The notes under the pieces are model-generated. The model was not told where the DNA came from and searched no databases. It saw only the letters and a list, made by a program, of their open reading frames with translations. The position numbers and the translations under genes are program-made. A stretch of DNA of 64,000 bases, taken from contig CAMDSH010000003.1 in assembly GCA_945907045.1 (NCBI GenBank), positions 62,001 to 126,000 of the forward strand, read 5' to 3'. This stretch comes from Rhizobium sp. Q54. GTDB lineage: Bacteria; Pseudomonadota; Alphaproteobacteria; Rhizobiales; Xanthobacteraceae. Below are positions 10,177 through 18,212 of this stretch, piece after piece. Each line of letters begins with the position of its first letter. Position 1 is the stretch's first letter.

Positions 10177-11976
10177 TCAGGCCGCTGAGCGCTGGTGCGC
10201 TGCTGCGAGTTCGATGGCGGGAAGCGCCAACGTGCGAAGCGCGGCAGGTGGATCGATTTCCTCGGGCAGCCGGCCAATGCCGATGCGCGCGAACATGGCC
10301 CCGACAGGAGGCAATGCCGTCAGCACCGCGAACGGTATCGACAGTGCGGGCCCGCCGGCAAGGAACAGCGCATACGGGATAGCGGAAGGATGCGTCATCG
10401 CCAATACGCCGATGACGCTCCAGCCGAGCAAAGTGTGCGGCCATAAATTACTTACCGCGAGCGAGAGTGGAACCGCATGATCGTCGCGCGTCTGCCCGAT
10501 CCAGCCGATCTCGCGGCCGAACATCAGTCCGGTCAAAAATATCGTGTGACCGAACCACATGACCGGGCACAGCAGCACGGAATAAACCAGTTCAATCGCG
10601 AAATTAATCGTGAACAGCGCAGCGCCGCCAAATCCACGGCGCATGTCTGCCCGCAGATAAATATCGAGCGCGCTGGCGATCATCGGCGCGAACCACATTA
10701 CAAGAACGAGCGCGATGAGGGCGACGCCGGCATCCGCGCGAACGAAATCGGCGGGCGTGCCGGCGAAGGCGACCGCGAGCGTGCTGAGCACGAGCATGCC
10801 GATCCAGGCGGGCGAGCCGATGAACATCAGGATCGCGATGCCGAGCTGGCAGCGGCTCACGGCCTTGAGGCCGGGCATCACGAGGAAACGCCAGTACTGC
10901 ATATTGCCCTGGCACCAGCGCAAATCCCGGCGGATGAATTCGATCAGCGTCGGCGGATTTTCCTCCCAGTTGAATCCGTCTTCGGGAAGCACCCGCACGT
11001 CGTAACCGGCGCGGCGCATCAGCACGGCTTCAAGCTGGTCGTGGCTGAGAATGTGGCCGCCCGCCATCCCGCTTTTGGAAACGGGCAGCTGGCAATGCGC
11101 AATGAACGGCGCCAGCCGGATCACCGCGTTATGACCCCAGTAAGGGCCGCAGTCGCCCTGCCACCACGCAGCGCCGATGGTGTAGGAGCGCATGCCGAGC
11201 CGCATGCCGAACTGGAAGATGCGCGCGAACGCGCTGGTCGAGGGCAGACCGACGACAAGCCCCTGCAAGATGCCGAGCTTGGGATCGAGTTGAATGATGC
11301 GCACGAGACGCAGGATGGCGTCGGCGGTCATGAAGCTGTCGGCGTCGAGCGTCACGGCAAATTCATGCTGGCCGCCCCAGCGCTCGCAGAAGTCGCGGAT
11401 GTTGCCGGCCTTGTAGCCGGTGTTGACCTCGCGCCGCCGGTAAGTGACCGCGATGCGCCCACGCCATTGTTCGCCCAGTGCGTTGAAACGCGCTTCTTCG
11501 AGACGCGCGATGCCGGCGTTGTCGGTGTCGCTCAGGACATAGACGTGAAATTTTCCGGCGGCTCCCGCGGCGGCGATGCCCGCAATCATCGGTTCGAGAT
11601 TGCGGATGATCCGCTCCGGCACCTCGTTGCGAACGCACAGCAGAATTGCGGTTGATGCCGTCACCGGCTCATTGCCGCGGACATGGCTCGCCAGCGGAAC
11701 CACGGCGGCGGACGCGTCCGGCGCCAGGCGCATGATCAGAAATCCGATCACTGCGTTCCAGAATCCAATAATCATCCAGGGCAGCGTCATCGCGAACAGC
11801 ACGAAGATCGTGAGATCGAGGACGCTCAAGCCGCCCGGAGACAACGCCAGCGCCATCAGCCAAAGCGAGCCTGCAAAGGTCGTGACTGACAGCACGGCAA
11901 ACAGCGCCCGCCGGCCGGTCATTATCATCCCGGCGCGGGTGGCATTGGCAATTTCGAGGGGTGAACGTTCCAACAC
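10177..11976 (-). CDS. mdoH: Glucans biosynthesis glucosyltransferase, MdoH/OpgH type (short form)
   Basis: About 599 residues: membrane helices near the N-terminus, a large cytoplasmic GT2 domain and further helices after residue 380. GT2 motifs are clear: VLSDTDN, LDADSFM, LPEDGFNWEENPP and RRDLRWCQGNMQYW (the processive Q..RW-type box). MdoH polymerises linear beta-1,2-glucose for osmoregulated periplasmic glucan. E. coli OpgH is about 850 residues and also needs periplasmic OpgG; here the protein is short and no opgG is nearby. Start choice: GTG at 11976, preceded by GGAAG ten bases upstream; an ATG at 11928 is the alternative. A far-upstream ATG would overlap the divergent dehydrogenase gene. 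Confidence 0.87.
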   Translation of the reverse strand: MLERSPLEIANATRAGMIMTGRRALFAVLSVTTFAGSLWLMALALSPGGLSVLDLTIFVLFAMTLPWMIIGFWNAVIGFLIMRLAPDASAAVVPLASHVRGNEPVTASTAILLCVRNEVPERIIRNLEPMIAGIAAAGAAGKFHVYVLSDTDNAGIARLEEARFNALGEQWRGRIAVTYRRREVNTGYKAGNIRDFCERWGGQHEFAVTLDADSFMTADAILRLVRIIQLDPKLGILQGLVVGLPSTSAFARIFQFGMRLGMRSYTIGAAWWQGDCGPYWGHNAVIRLAPFIAHCQLPVSKSGMAGGHILSHDQLEAVLMRRAGYDVRVLPEDGFNWEENPPTLIEFIRRDLRWCQGNMQYWRFLVMPGLKAVSRCQLGIAILMFIGSPAWIGMLVLSTLAVAFAGTPADFVRADAGVALIALVLVMWFAPMIASALDIYLRADMRRGFGGAALFTINFAIELVYSVLLCPVMWFGHTIFLTGLMFGREIGWIGQTRDDHAVPLSLAVSNLWPHTLLGWSVIGVLAMTHPSAIPYALFLAGGPALSIPFAVLTALPPVGAMFARIGIGRLPEEIDPPAALRTLALPAIELAAAHQRSAA

Positions 11977-12061
11977 GCTGTTACGGCTTCCGATATCGCG
12001 GCGATACGTGCAGGATATAACACAGGGAGCGGTCCCTGAAGTCCAACCCGGGATATCTAAA

Positions 12062-13051
12062 GTGGCGACCAGCGGAACTGATGAGGCTGCCCGGGCGCTC
12101 TGGTACGTGGGGCCTGGACGTGCCGAAATCCGCGAGGAAAAGCTCGGCCCGTTGGGGCCGGGCGAAGTGCGCGTCCGCGCGACGTATGGCGCGCTCAGCC
12201 GGGGGACGGAATCTCTCATTCTGGCGGGCCGCGTGCCGGCGAGCGAATACGAGCGCATGCGTGCGCCCTGCATGGGCGGCAATTTTCCGTTCCCGGTGAA
12301 ATACGGCTACTCCACCGTCGGGCTAGTCGAGGCGGGACCGGCGGAATTACGCGGCCGGAATGTCTTTGCGCTGCATCCGCATCAGACTTTGTTCAATGCT
12401 CCTGCGAGCATGGTTGTCGCGCTGCCCGATGGCGTTCCTCCAGTGCGCGCCGTTCTCGCGGCGAACATGGAGACGGCGCTTAATGCTGTCTGGGATGCGG
12501 CGCCCGGCCCGGCCGGGCGTATCGCCATCGTCGGTGCAGGCGTTGTCGGCACGTTGGTTGCGTTTCTGTGCATGCGGCTGGCCGGCGCCGATGTGACGCT
12601 CGTCGATATCAATCCTGCGCGCGCGGAATTGGCGCGCAAGCTCGGTGTGAACTTTGCCAGGCCGGAAACGGCGCCAATGGATTGCGGCCTTGTCGTGCAT
12701 ACCAGCGCCACCGCGGCGGGCCTCGCAACGGCGCTCTCGCTCGCGGGCAATGAGGTGACGGTGCTGGAGCTAAGCTGGTACGGCGATGCGCCGGTGGCCG
12801 TTGCGCTCGGCGGCGTCTTTCATAGCCGGCGGCTAAAACTGATTTCGAGCCAGGTCGGCCAGGTCGCGCCCTCGCACCGCGCCCGCTACACGCACGCGCA
12901 GCGGCTTGCCGAAGCGGTCTCCCTGCTGGCCGATCCGCGTCTCGATGCGTTGCTCGCGCCTGCCGTGCCATTTGGCGATCTGCCGGCGAAGCTTCCTGAT
13001 ATTCTTAAGCCTGAGAACGGCATACTGTGCCAGCTAATCAGTTATTCCTGA
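12062..13051 (+). CDS. MDR-superfamily dehydrogenase, BchC-like
   Basis: 329 residues from a GTG start at 12062. The N-terminal catalytic domain contains [14 protein letters not shown] and [13 protein letters not shown]; the Rossmann nucleotide site is [14 protein letters not shown], followed by the acidic residue in VDINP. These patterns match the zinc-type alcohol-dehydrogenase-like group that includes bacteriochlorophyllide dehydrogenase BchC. The usual structural zinc cysteines are absent. Its neighbours are not photosynthesis genes, so it more likely oxidises or reduces a side-chain alcohol on the product of the pterin-like cluster. It is the first gene of a tightly packed run (10 bases to the next start). 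The true activity is unknown. Confidence 0.8.
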   Translation: MATSGTDEAARALWYVGPGRAEIREEKLGPLGPGEVRVRATYGALSRGTESLILAGRVPASEYERMRAPCMGGNFPFPVKYGYSTVGLVEAGPAELRGRNVFALHPHQTLFNAPASMVVALPDGVPPVRAVLAANMETALNAVWDAAPGPAGRIAIVGAGVVGTLVAFLCMRLAGADVTLVDINPARAELARKLGVNFARPETAPMDCGLVVHTSATAAGLATALSLAGNEVTVLELSWYGDAPVAVALGGVFHSRRLKLISSQVGQVAPSHRARYTHAQRLAEAVSLLADPRLDALLAPAVPFGDLPAKLPDILKPENGILCQLISYS

Positions 13052-13061
13052 GGGGGATTCC

Positions 13062-13463
13062 TTGTTCGCAGTTGAAGTTCGCGACCACATCATGATCGCA
13101 CATTCGTTCCGCGGGGCCGTGTTCGGTCCGGCGCAGGCTCTGCATGGCGCGACCTTCGTCGTCGATGCCGCCTTCATCGCCGACAAGCTCGATGCCAACG
13201 GCATCGTCGTCGATATCGGGCAGGCGCTCGACGTGCTGAAGGCGACGCTCAAGCCGCTCAACTATCGCAATCTCGACGACCTGCCGGAGCTCAAAGGCAA
13301 GAACACCACGACAGAATTTCTCACCAAACATATCTTCGATCATCTGGCGGAGGCTGCGCGCAACGGCAAGCTTGGCCGCGAGGGGCGCGAGCTGAAAGCG
13401 ATCCGCGTCACGCTGTCGGAGTCGCACGTCGCGCGCGCGTGGTACGAGGCGGCATTGTGGTAA
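13062..13463 (+). CDS. PTPS/QueD-fold protein lacking the usual catalytic residues
   Basis: 133 residues from a TTG start at 13062, preceded by a strong Shine-Dalgarno (AGGGGG). The fold signature of 6-pyruvoyl-tetrahydropterin / 6-carboxytetrahydropterin synthases is readable: IMIAHSF (first zinc His), ALHGATF (where the family has HGHNY), [17 protein letters not shown] (family: LDHxxLD), [13 protein letters not shown] and a late Glu (LSESHVA). Against the rat enzyme pattern the catalytic Cys is replaced, the third zinc His is Ala, and the Asp-His of LDH are Asn-Tyr. Substrate-binding Glu and two zinc histidines remain. It may therefore bind a pterin-like compound without the synthase reaction, or do a different one. 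It overlaps the glycosyltransferase gene by 7 bases. Confidence 0.85.
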   Translation: MFAVEVRDHIMIAHSFRGAVFGPAQALHGATFVVDAAFIADKLDANGIVVDIGQALDVLKATLKPLNYRNLDDLPELKGKNTTTEFLTKHIFDHLAEAARNGKLGREGRELKAIRVTLSESHVARAWYEAALW

Positions 13464-14506
13464 GACGCATCGCGTTCGCGGTGCCGGGCGACCTTGCGAC
13501 CCCGACTGGCGGTTACGCCTATGACCGGCGCATGATTGCGGAACTCGAACGACTTGGCTGGCAAATCGATGTCGTCGATCTCGGCGAAGGATTTCCGTGG
13601 CCGGGCAGCGAGAGGCGCGCGGCGGCGCAGGAGCGGTTGATGGCGATCCCTGAGGACCGCATGATTATCGTCGATGGTTTGGCGCTCGGCGTGCTGCCGG
13701 AAGCTGCTATGAGACTTCGCACCCGGAAACTGATCGCGCTGGTGCATCATCCGCTCGCGCTGGAGGCGGGCCTGACTGCGAAACAAGCCGAGGAATTGCG
13801 TAGCAGCGAGCGCGCCGCTTTGGCGGCATCGCGCTGCGTCGTTGTCACCAGCGCGGAGACGGCGCGGACGCTTGCGGCGGATTACGGCGTTCCGCCTGAG
13901 CGCATTACCGTTGTGCGTCCGGGCAGCGATCCGGCCTCAATGGCAAAAGAGAGCAGCGATGGCGCCGTGCGGCTGCTTTCCATTGGAGCCATCGTTCCGC
14001 GCAAGGGTTTCGACGTGCTGATCGCGGCGCTTGCAACGCTGACGGATTTGCCGTGGCGGCTGACGATTGCCGGCGATCGCAGCCGCGATGCGAAAGCTGC
14101 CGCGCTGCTCGATGCCGATATTGTCCGTTTCAAACTTGGCGGGCGCATCGAAGTGCTAGGCGCCGTTTCGCGCGAACGCCTCGACGATCTTTACAGCGGT
14201 GCAGATTTATTTGTGCTCGCCTCGCGCTATGAGGGTTACGGCATGGCCTATGCCGAGGCCATCGCTCACGGGTTGCCGGTGATCGGGACCAATGCGGGCG
14301 CGATCCCCGATACTGTCCCGGCGGGTGCGGGCGTGCTCGTTGCCCCTGACGATGTCGGCGCGCTGGCTCAGGCGCTGCGCCGCCTGATCGAAAATCCGGA
14401 CGAGCGGCATAAACTCGCGGCTTCCGCGCGCGATGCGGCGCAACGGCTCCCCACATGGCAGGATTCCGCGAAGATATTTTCGCATGCGCTGGAGTCAGCC
14501 GCATGA
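13457..14506 (+). CDS. Glycosyltransferase family 4
   Basis: 349 residues from GTG at 13457, which has GAGG seven bases upstream and overlaps the previous gene. GT-B fold features: the N-terminal glycine loop [12 protein letters not shown], the middle segment [20 protein letters not shown], and the donor-binding block [19 protein letters not shown] with the E(x7)E pair of retaining GT4 enzymes, followed by [13 protein letters not shown]4 enzymes transfer sugars from nucleotide donors. Placed between a PTPS-fold gene and a methyltransferase gene, it may glycosylate the small product of this cluster rather than a polysaccharide; pterin glycosyltransferases are known in cyanobacteria, but identity here is inference. 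Confidence 0.88.
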   Translation: MVRRIAFAVPGDLATPTGGYAYDRRMIAELERLGWQIDVVDLGEGFPWPGSERRAAAQERLMAIPEDRMIIVDGLALGVLPEAAMRLRTRKLIALVHHPLALEAGLTAKQAEELRSSERAALAASRCVVVTSAETARTLAADYGVPPERITVVRPGSDPASMAKESSDGAVRLLSIGAIVPRKGFDVLIAALATLTDLPWRLTIAGDRSRDAKAAALLDADIVRFKLGGRIEVLGAVSRERLDDLYSGADLFVLASRYEGYGMAYAEAIAHGLPVIGTNAGAIPDTVPAGAGVLVAPDDVGALAQALRRLIENPDERHKLAASARDAAQRLPTWQDSAKIFSHALESAA

Positions 14507-15312
14507 GCGGTTTTTCCCCCGAGTGGCTCGCGCTGCGCGAGCCTTACGATTTGCGCGCGCGGTGTCCGGCGGTGCTCGATGCCGTCGTGGCCTCGCTCAA
14601 AGGCTGCCCTTCGGTCATGATTACCGATATCGCCTGCGGCACCGGTTCGACGCTGCGCGCGCTCGCGCCGCGTCTCGGTCCCGTTCAAAACTGGCGGCTG
14701 GCCGACAACGATCTTAGCCTGCTGGCGCGCGCCTCCACGATGGCGCGGCCCGCGGGCGTGACGGTCAAGCCAGTTCCGCTCGATCTCACCCGCGATCTCG
14801 AAGCCGTGCTCGACGGGCCGGTCGATCTGATCACGACCTCCGCGCTGCTCGATCTTGTTTCGGATTCCTGGCTCGAACGGCTGACGGTGGAAGTCGCAGC
14901 GCGGTCGATCCCCGTTTATGCGGCTCTCAGCTACGACGGACGGATCGAGATTACCCCCGGCGATCCCTTCGATGCGGCGATCGTCAAGGCGGTCAACGAA
15001 CACCAGCGAACGGATAAAGGTTTCGGGCCCGCGCTCGGGCCAGCGGCGGGACACGCGGCGATCGCGCGATTTGAAGCGCTCGGCTACACGGTCGTCAACG
15101 GCACGTCCGACTGGGTCATCGGGCCCAACGAGCGCGACATTCAGATGGAAATTTTCGCCGGCTGGGCGGGCGCGGCGCGTGAGATCGGCGATCTGTCGCT
15201 CGCCGACACGGTCGCATGGCTCACCCGCCGCCGCGATGCCGTCGCTGCGGGACGCTCATCAATCCGCGTCGGTCACGTCGATGTCTTCGCGCGCCCCAAG
15301 GGCAAGCGCTGA
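14503..15312 (+). CDS. Class I SAM-dependent methyltransferase
   Basis: 269 residues from an ATG that overlaps the glycosyltransferase stop (ATGA). Motif I is TDIACGTGSTLRAL (about residues 42-55), the strand-2 acidic residue is in RLADNDLSLL, and motif IV-like DLITTSALLDLVS follows. The rest (ALSYDGRIEITPGDP, then FGPALGPAAGHAAIARFEALGY) fits a small-molecule methyltransferase. The position in the run suggests it modifies the same compound as its neighbours. The last 40 bases overlap the end of the convergent RibD-like gene. Confidence 0.85.
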   Translation: MSGFSPEWLALREPYDLRARCPAVLDAVVASLKGCPSVMITDIACGTGSTLRALAPRLGPVQNWRLADNDLSLLARASTMARPAGVTVKPVPLDLTRDLEAVLDGPVDLITTSALLDLVSDSWLERLTVEVAARSIPVYAALSYDGRIEITPGDPFDAAIVKAVNEHQRTDKGFGPALGPAAGHAAIARFEALGYTVVNGTSDWVIGPNERDIQMEIFAGWAGAAREIGDLSLADTVAWLTRRRDAVAAGRSSIRVGHVDVFARPKGKR

Positions 15313-16088
15313 GCCGACAGATCGCAATCGAACAGCACTTCGTCATCGAGCTGATGGGCGGTTATCGGCATGCGTAATGCCTGATCGGCGCGCTCGATCG
15401 GCGGGAGGATGAAACTTTCGCGCCCGGCGCCGAGAATGATCGGTGCGACCATCACATGCAGGCGGTCGAGACACCCGGCTGTGAGAAAGCGCGATACCGT
15501 ATCGGCGCCGCCTTCGATCAGTATGCGGCGAAAACCGCACCCCGCCAGCGCGGCAAGGATCGTGGCCGGGGCGATATGCTTGCCCGTGATGGGCAAGGCG
15601 AGAACTTCCACCCCGGACGGCGGCACGCAGCGCGTCCCTTCCGCCGTTACCAGCAGGCGGCGCACGCCGTCATCGGCGAAAACCTTGGCGCTGGCGGGGA
15701 GCCGTCCTTTCGGGTCGAGCACGACGCGCGCTGGCTGCGGTCCCTCCACGCGCCGCACGGTAAGCAGGGGGTCGTCGGCGATGGCCGTCCCGACGCCGAC
15801 CACCACCGCATCCACCAAAGCCCGCAGCCGGTGCAGGTGCTCAATGCCCGCCGGCCCGTTGATGTATTTTGAATGCCCGGAGGGGGTGGCAATGCGCCCG
15901 TCGAGCGATTGGCCTATCTGGCCGACCACAACCAGCCCGTCGGCCGCCCCGGTCCGCAAGGGGCCGAAAAGCCCTGCCCAAGGCGGCGGCAGGGGGTGGG
16001 TGGAACCCCGGAAAATCTTGGTAAATTCCACCCATGAGCCGGGCGAAGCGCCGGATGGGCCGCCGCCGGGCGCCGGCTTATGGCCCAT
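15273..16088 (-). CDS. RibD C-terminal/dihydrofolate-reductase-like reductase
   Basis: About 271 residues. The conserved RibD-C core is plain: VVVGQIGQSLDGRIAT, YINGPAGIEHLHRLRALVDAVVVGVGTAIADDPLLTVR, ARVVLDPKGRLP and ILIEGGADTVSRFL. In riboflavin synthesis this domain reduces the ribosylamino side chain of the pyrimidine made from GTP; the deaminase half of RibD is absent here. Adjacent ribA makes the matching precursor, so a pyrimidine-side-chain reduction in a dedicated pathway is plausible. Start: ATG at 16088 has AGGAAG five bases upstream; a TTG at 16190 in frame would add 34 poorly conserved residues without a clear ribosome site. Confidence 0.82.
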   Translation of the reverse strand: MGHKPAPGGGPSGASPGSWVEFTKIFRGSTHPLPPPWAGLFGPLRTGAADGLVVVGQIGQSLDGRIATPSGHSKYINGPAGIEHLHRLRALVDAVVVGVGTAIADDPLLTVRRVEGPQPARVVLDPKGRLPASAKVFADDGVRRLLVTAEGTRCVPPSGVEVLALPITGKHIAPATILAALAGCGFRRILIEGGADTVSRFLTAGCLDRLHVMVAPIILGAGRESFILPPIERADQALRMPITAHQLDDEVLFDCDLSAQRLPLGRAKTST

Positions 16089-16284
16089 GCAGTCTTCCTG
16101 GTGCGCCGGGGCCAGGGGCGTATAAATATCTTTTACGGGCACGAGGGCTGCTTCTAAATGACGTAATGTTGTCGCAACAAGCTGGCACAAGCCGACTGCT
16201 TTTGCCGCTAAAATTTACCGACGGAATGGGCATAGGGCTCAAGGTGTTATACAGTAGCGGCCTACAAGAACGGAAAGTCACTAA

Positions 16285-17424
16285 ATGCGTGCGTCTGGGG
16301 TTGATGTGAGTTCTTCTTTGTTCGGGACGAAAGGGCAGATCGGCGTTAACCGCGGACTTGCCGAGTTTCATGCCAGACGGCCGGTCCTCATCTCCGGCGC
16401 AGGCGAAACGCTCCTCACATTGCCGGTCGAAGGGCTCGACAAGCAGCGGCTTGCCGAATTCATGGTGCTGTGCGCGCCGGCTATTCCGCAACTTGTCATC
16501 ACCGAGTGGCGCGCGCTTGCGCTCGGCCTCAAGGCGTCCTCGCCGGTGGCCCTGCAACTCGCGGACGGCTACGACGTGGATACAATTCTCGCGCTCGTCG
16601 GTGACGCCAAGATCGACAGCGCCGTCGATGTAAAGCCTGCCGGCCCCGCGGCTTCGGCTGCGATCCAGCTCGTGAAACTCTCGCAAGGCCTGCCGGCGGT
16701 GCTGGCGGCGAGCGTCACGGCGGAAAAGGCGAACGGCTTCGGTTCGCAAATCATTTCGGTGGAAGCGGATGCGGTTTCGCGCTTCGGCGATGAAGCCATT
16801 CGCTCGCTCGCGTTCGCAAGCGAAGCGTCGGTGCCGCTCAACTCCGGCACGCGCACGCGCTTTGTCGTGTTCCGCGATGCGATGGGCGGCAGCCCGGTCG
16901 CCATCGTCGTCGGCAAGCCCGATTTCTCCCAGCCGGTTCCCGTCCGTCTGCACTCCGCGTGCCTGACAGGCGATGTGTTCGGCTCGCGCCGCTGCGACTG
17001 CGGCGATCAGCTCAAGCTCGCGCTCGCGCGCCTCGAAGCGCTCGGCGGTGGCGTCATTCTTTATCTCGCGCAGGAAGGCCGCGGGCTCGGTCTCGCCAAC
17101 AAGATGCGCACCTATCAGATGCAGGATGACGGCCTCGACACGGTCGACGCCAACACCACGCTCGGCTTCGACGACGACGAGCGCGATTACGGCATCGCCG
17201 CGCGCATGCTGCAAATGCTCAATTGCACGCGCGTCGTGCTGCTCACCAATAATCCGCACAAGCTCGACGGCCTCGCCAAGTCCGGAATCGAAATCGCGGG
17301 CCGCATGCCGCTGGAGGCACCGATCAACGCCGACAACCGCCGCTACCTGACGGCGAAGGCGGAGCGGGCCGGCCACCGGCTCAACCATCTTATGGCGGCG
17401 ATCGCCGAGCCATCGGAGGCCTAG
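16285..17424 (+). CDS. ribA: GTP cyclohydrolase II with N-terminal extension
   Basis: 379 residues; E. coli RibA is about 196. The C-terminal 200 residues are a full GTP cyclohydrolase II: the zinc cysteines in CLTGDVFGSRRCDCGDQL (C-x10-C-x-C), the GTP-binding stretch GGGVILYLAQEGRGLGLANK, the catalytic region YQMQDDGLDTVDAN and RVVLLTNNPHKLDGL. The first 170 residues form an extra domain without the DHBP synthase motifs; such extensions are common in alphaproteobacterial homologues. It converts GTP to the ribosylaminopyrimidine precursor of riboflavin. Whether this copy serves riboflavin or the specialised cluster cannot be decided here. Divergent from the RibD-like gene across 196 bases; the next gene starts 5 bases after its stop. 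Confidence 0.92.
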   Translation: MRASGVDVSSSLFGTKGQIGVNRGLAEFHARRPVLISGAGETLLTLPVEGLDKQRLAEFMVLCAPAIPQLVITEWRALALGLKASSPVALQLADGYDVDTILALVGDAKIDSAVDVKPAGPAASAAIQLVKLSQGLPAVLAASVTAEKANGFGSQIISVEADAVSRFGDEAIRSLAFASEASVPLNSGTRTRFVVFRDAMGGSPVAIVVGKPDFSQPVPVRLHSACLTGDVFGSRRCDCGDQLKLALARLEALGGGVILYLAQEGRGLGLANKMRTYQMQDDGLDTVDANTTLGFDDDERDYGIAARMLQMLNCTRVVLLTNNPHKLDGLAKSGIEIAGRMPLEAPINADNRRYLTAKAERAGHRLNHLMAAIAEPSEA

Positions 17425-17429
17425 CGGCC

Positions 17430-18212
17430 ATGCCGCACGCCGTGCCGGGTCGGTTGATCGGCGAGCTGGCCTATCCGGAAATCTCCAAGCTCCTGAGCGA
17501 AAGCTCGATCCTTTGTCTGCCCATCGGTTCGATCGAGCAGCACGGCCCGCATCTGCCGCTCAACACGGATGTGCTGCTGGCCGAGGAATTCACCCGCCGC
17601 TTTGTCGTGCGCTGGGGTGAGGCGCTCGATCTCTGGCAACTTCCGACGATCTCGATAAGCCTTGCGCGCGAACATGAGTGGGCGCCCGGCACCTTGTCGC
17701 TATCGGTGCAGGGCATCACGGCGCTGATGCGCGATCTTGGCCGCGAGATTGCCCGCGCGTTTCCCTCGCGCAATCTCGCCATCGTCAATGGCCACGGCGG
17801 AAACCGCGGAATTCTGGAAGCGCTGGCGCAGGATATGCGCGCCGACTTCGGTCTCAATGTTTGCGTTCTACATCCCGCCGTGTGGGCCGAAATCGAACCT
17901 GACGCCGCCATCCCGGAGATTCACGGCGGCAAGAACGAGACCTCGATGATGCTGGCGATTGCGCCGCAGCTGGTGCGCCGGGACCGGATCGCGCAGTTAA
18001 AGCATCCGCCCAAGGGCGAGGCGGTCCGCAAGACCGTTCTCGATCCGGCGGTGACGTGGCCGTGGACGTCGGACGACAAGCGCATCGCCGATATGGGCGT
18101 GACCGGGGATGCCGCGGCGGCGTCGGCGGAATTCGGAAAACAGTTGCTCGACCGCGTGACAGAAGCAGCCGGCGCCGCGCTCACGCAGCTGCGCGACAAC
18201 CGGCGGCGTTAA
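17430..18212 (+). CDS. Creatininase-family amidohydrolase
   Basis: 260 residues. Metal-site motifs of the creatininase family are present: GSIEQHGPHLPLNTD (Glu, His, Asp ligands), NGHGGNRG, and HGGKNETSMML (family: HAGxxETS with the ligand Glu). Family members hydrolyse cyclic or linear amides; archaeal ArfB hydrolyses the formamide made from GTP by GTP cyclohydrolase III in the riboflavin/F420 route, and MftE cleaves a peptide. Being 5 bases downstream of ribA, an amide hydrolysis in a GTP-derived pathway is the best guess. The K in HGGKN is unusual for the motif. The coding end overlaps the convergent Rieske-flavodoxin gene by 4 bases. Confidence 0.85.
   Translation: MPHAVPGRLIGELAYPEISKLLSESSILCLPIGSIEQHGPHLPLNTDVLLAEEFTRRFVVRWGEALDLWQLPTISISLAREHEWAPGTLSLSVQGITALMRDLGREIARAFPSRNLAIVNGHGGNRGILEALAQDMRADFGLNVCVLHPAVWAEIEPDAAIPEIHGGKNETSMMLAIAPQLVRRDRIAQLKHPPKGEAVRKTVLDPAVTWPWTSDDKRIADMGVTGDAAAASAEFGKQLLDRVTEAAGAALTQLRDNRRR

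Noticed and set aside
11576..13051. Long N-terminal extension of the BchC-like dehydrogenase
   Set aside because: It runs antisense through mdoH; family similarity begins just after the GTG at 12062.
12062..13051. Bacteriochlorophyll biosynthesis gene bchC
   Set aside because: The fold resembles BchC, but no other bch or puf genes are nearby and the neighbours point to pterin-type chemistry.
16089..16284. A riboswitch (FMN type) upstream of ribA
   Set aside because: The 196-base gap does not show the conserved FMN-element segments, and no strong leader structure could be built by eye.
12062..18212. Assignment of the cluster to toxoflavin biosynthesis
   Set aside because: There are no recognisable ToxC/ToxD homologues, and the PTPS, GT4 and BchC-like genes do not belong to that pathway.
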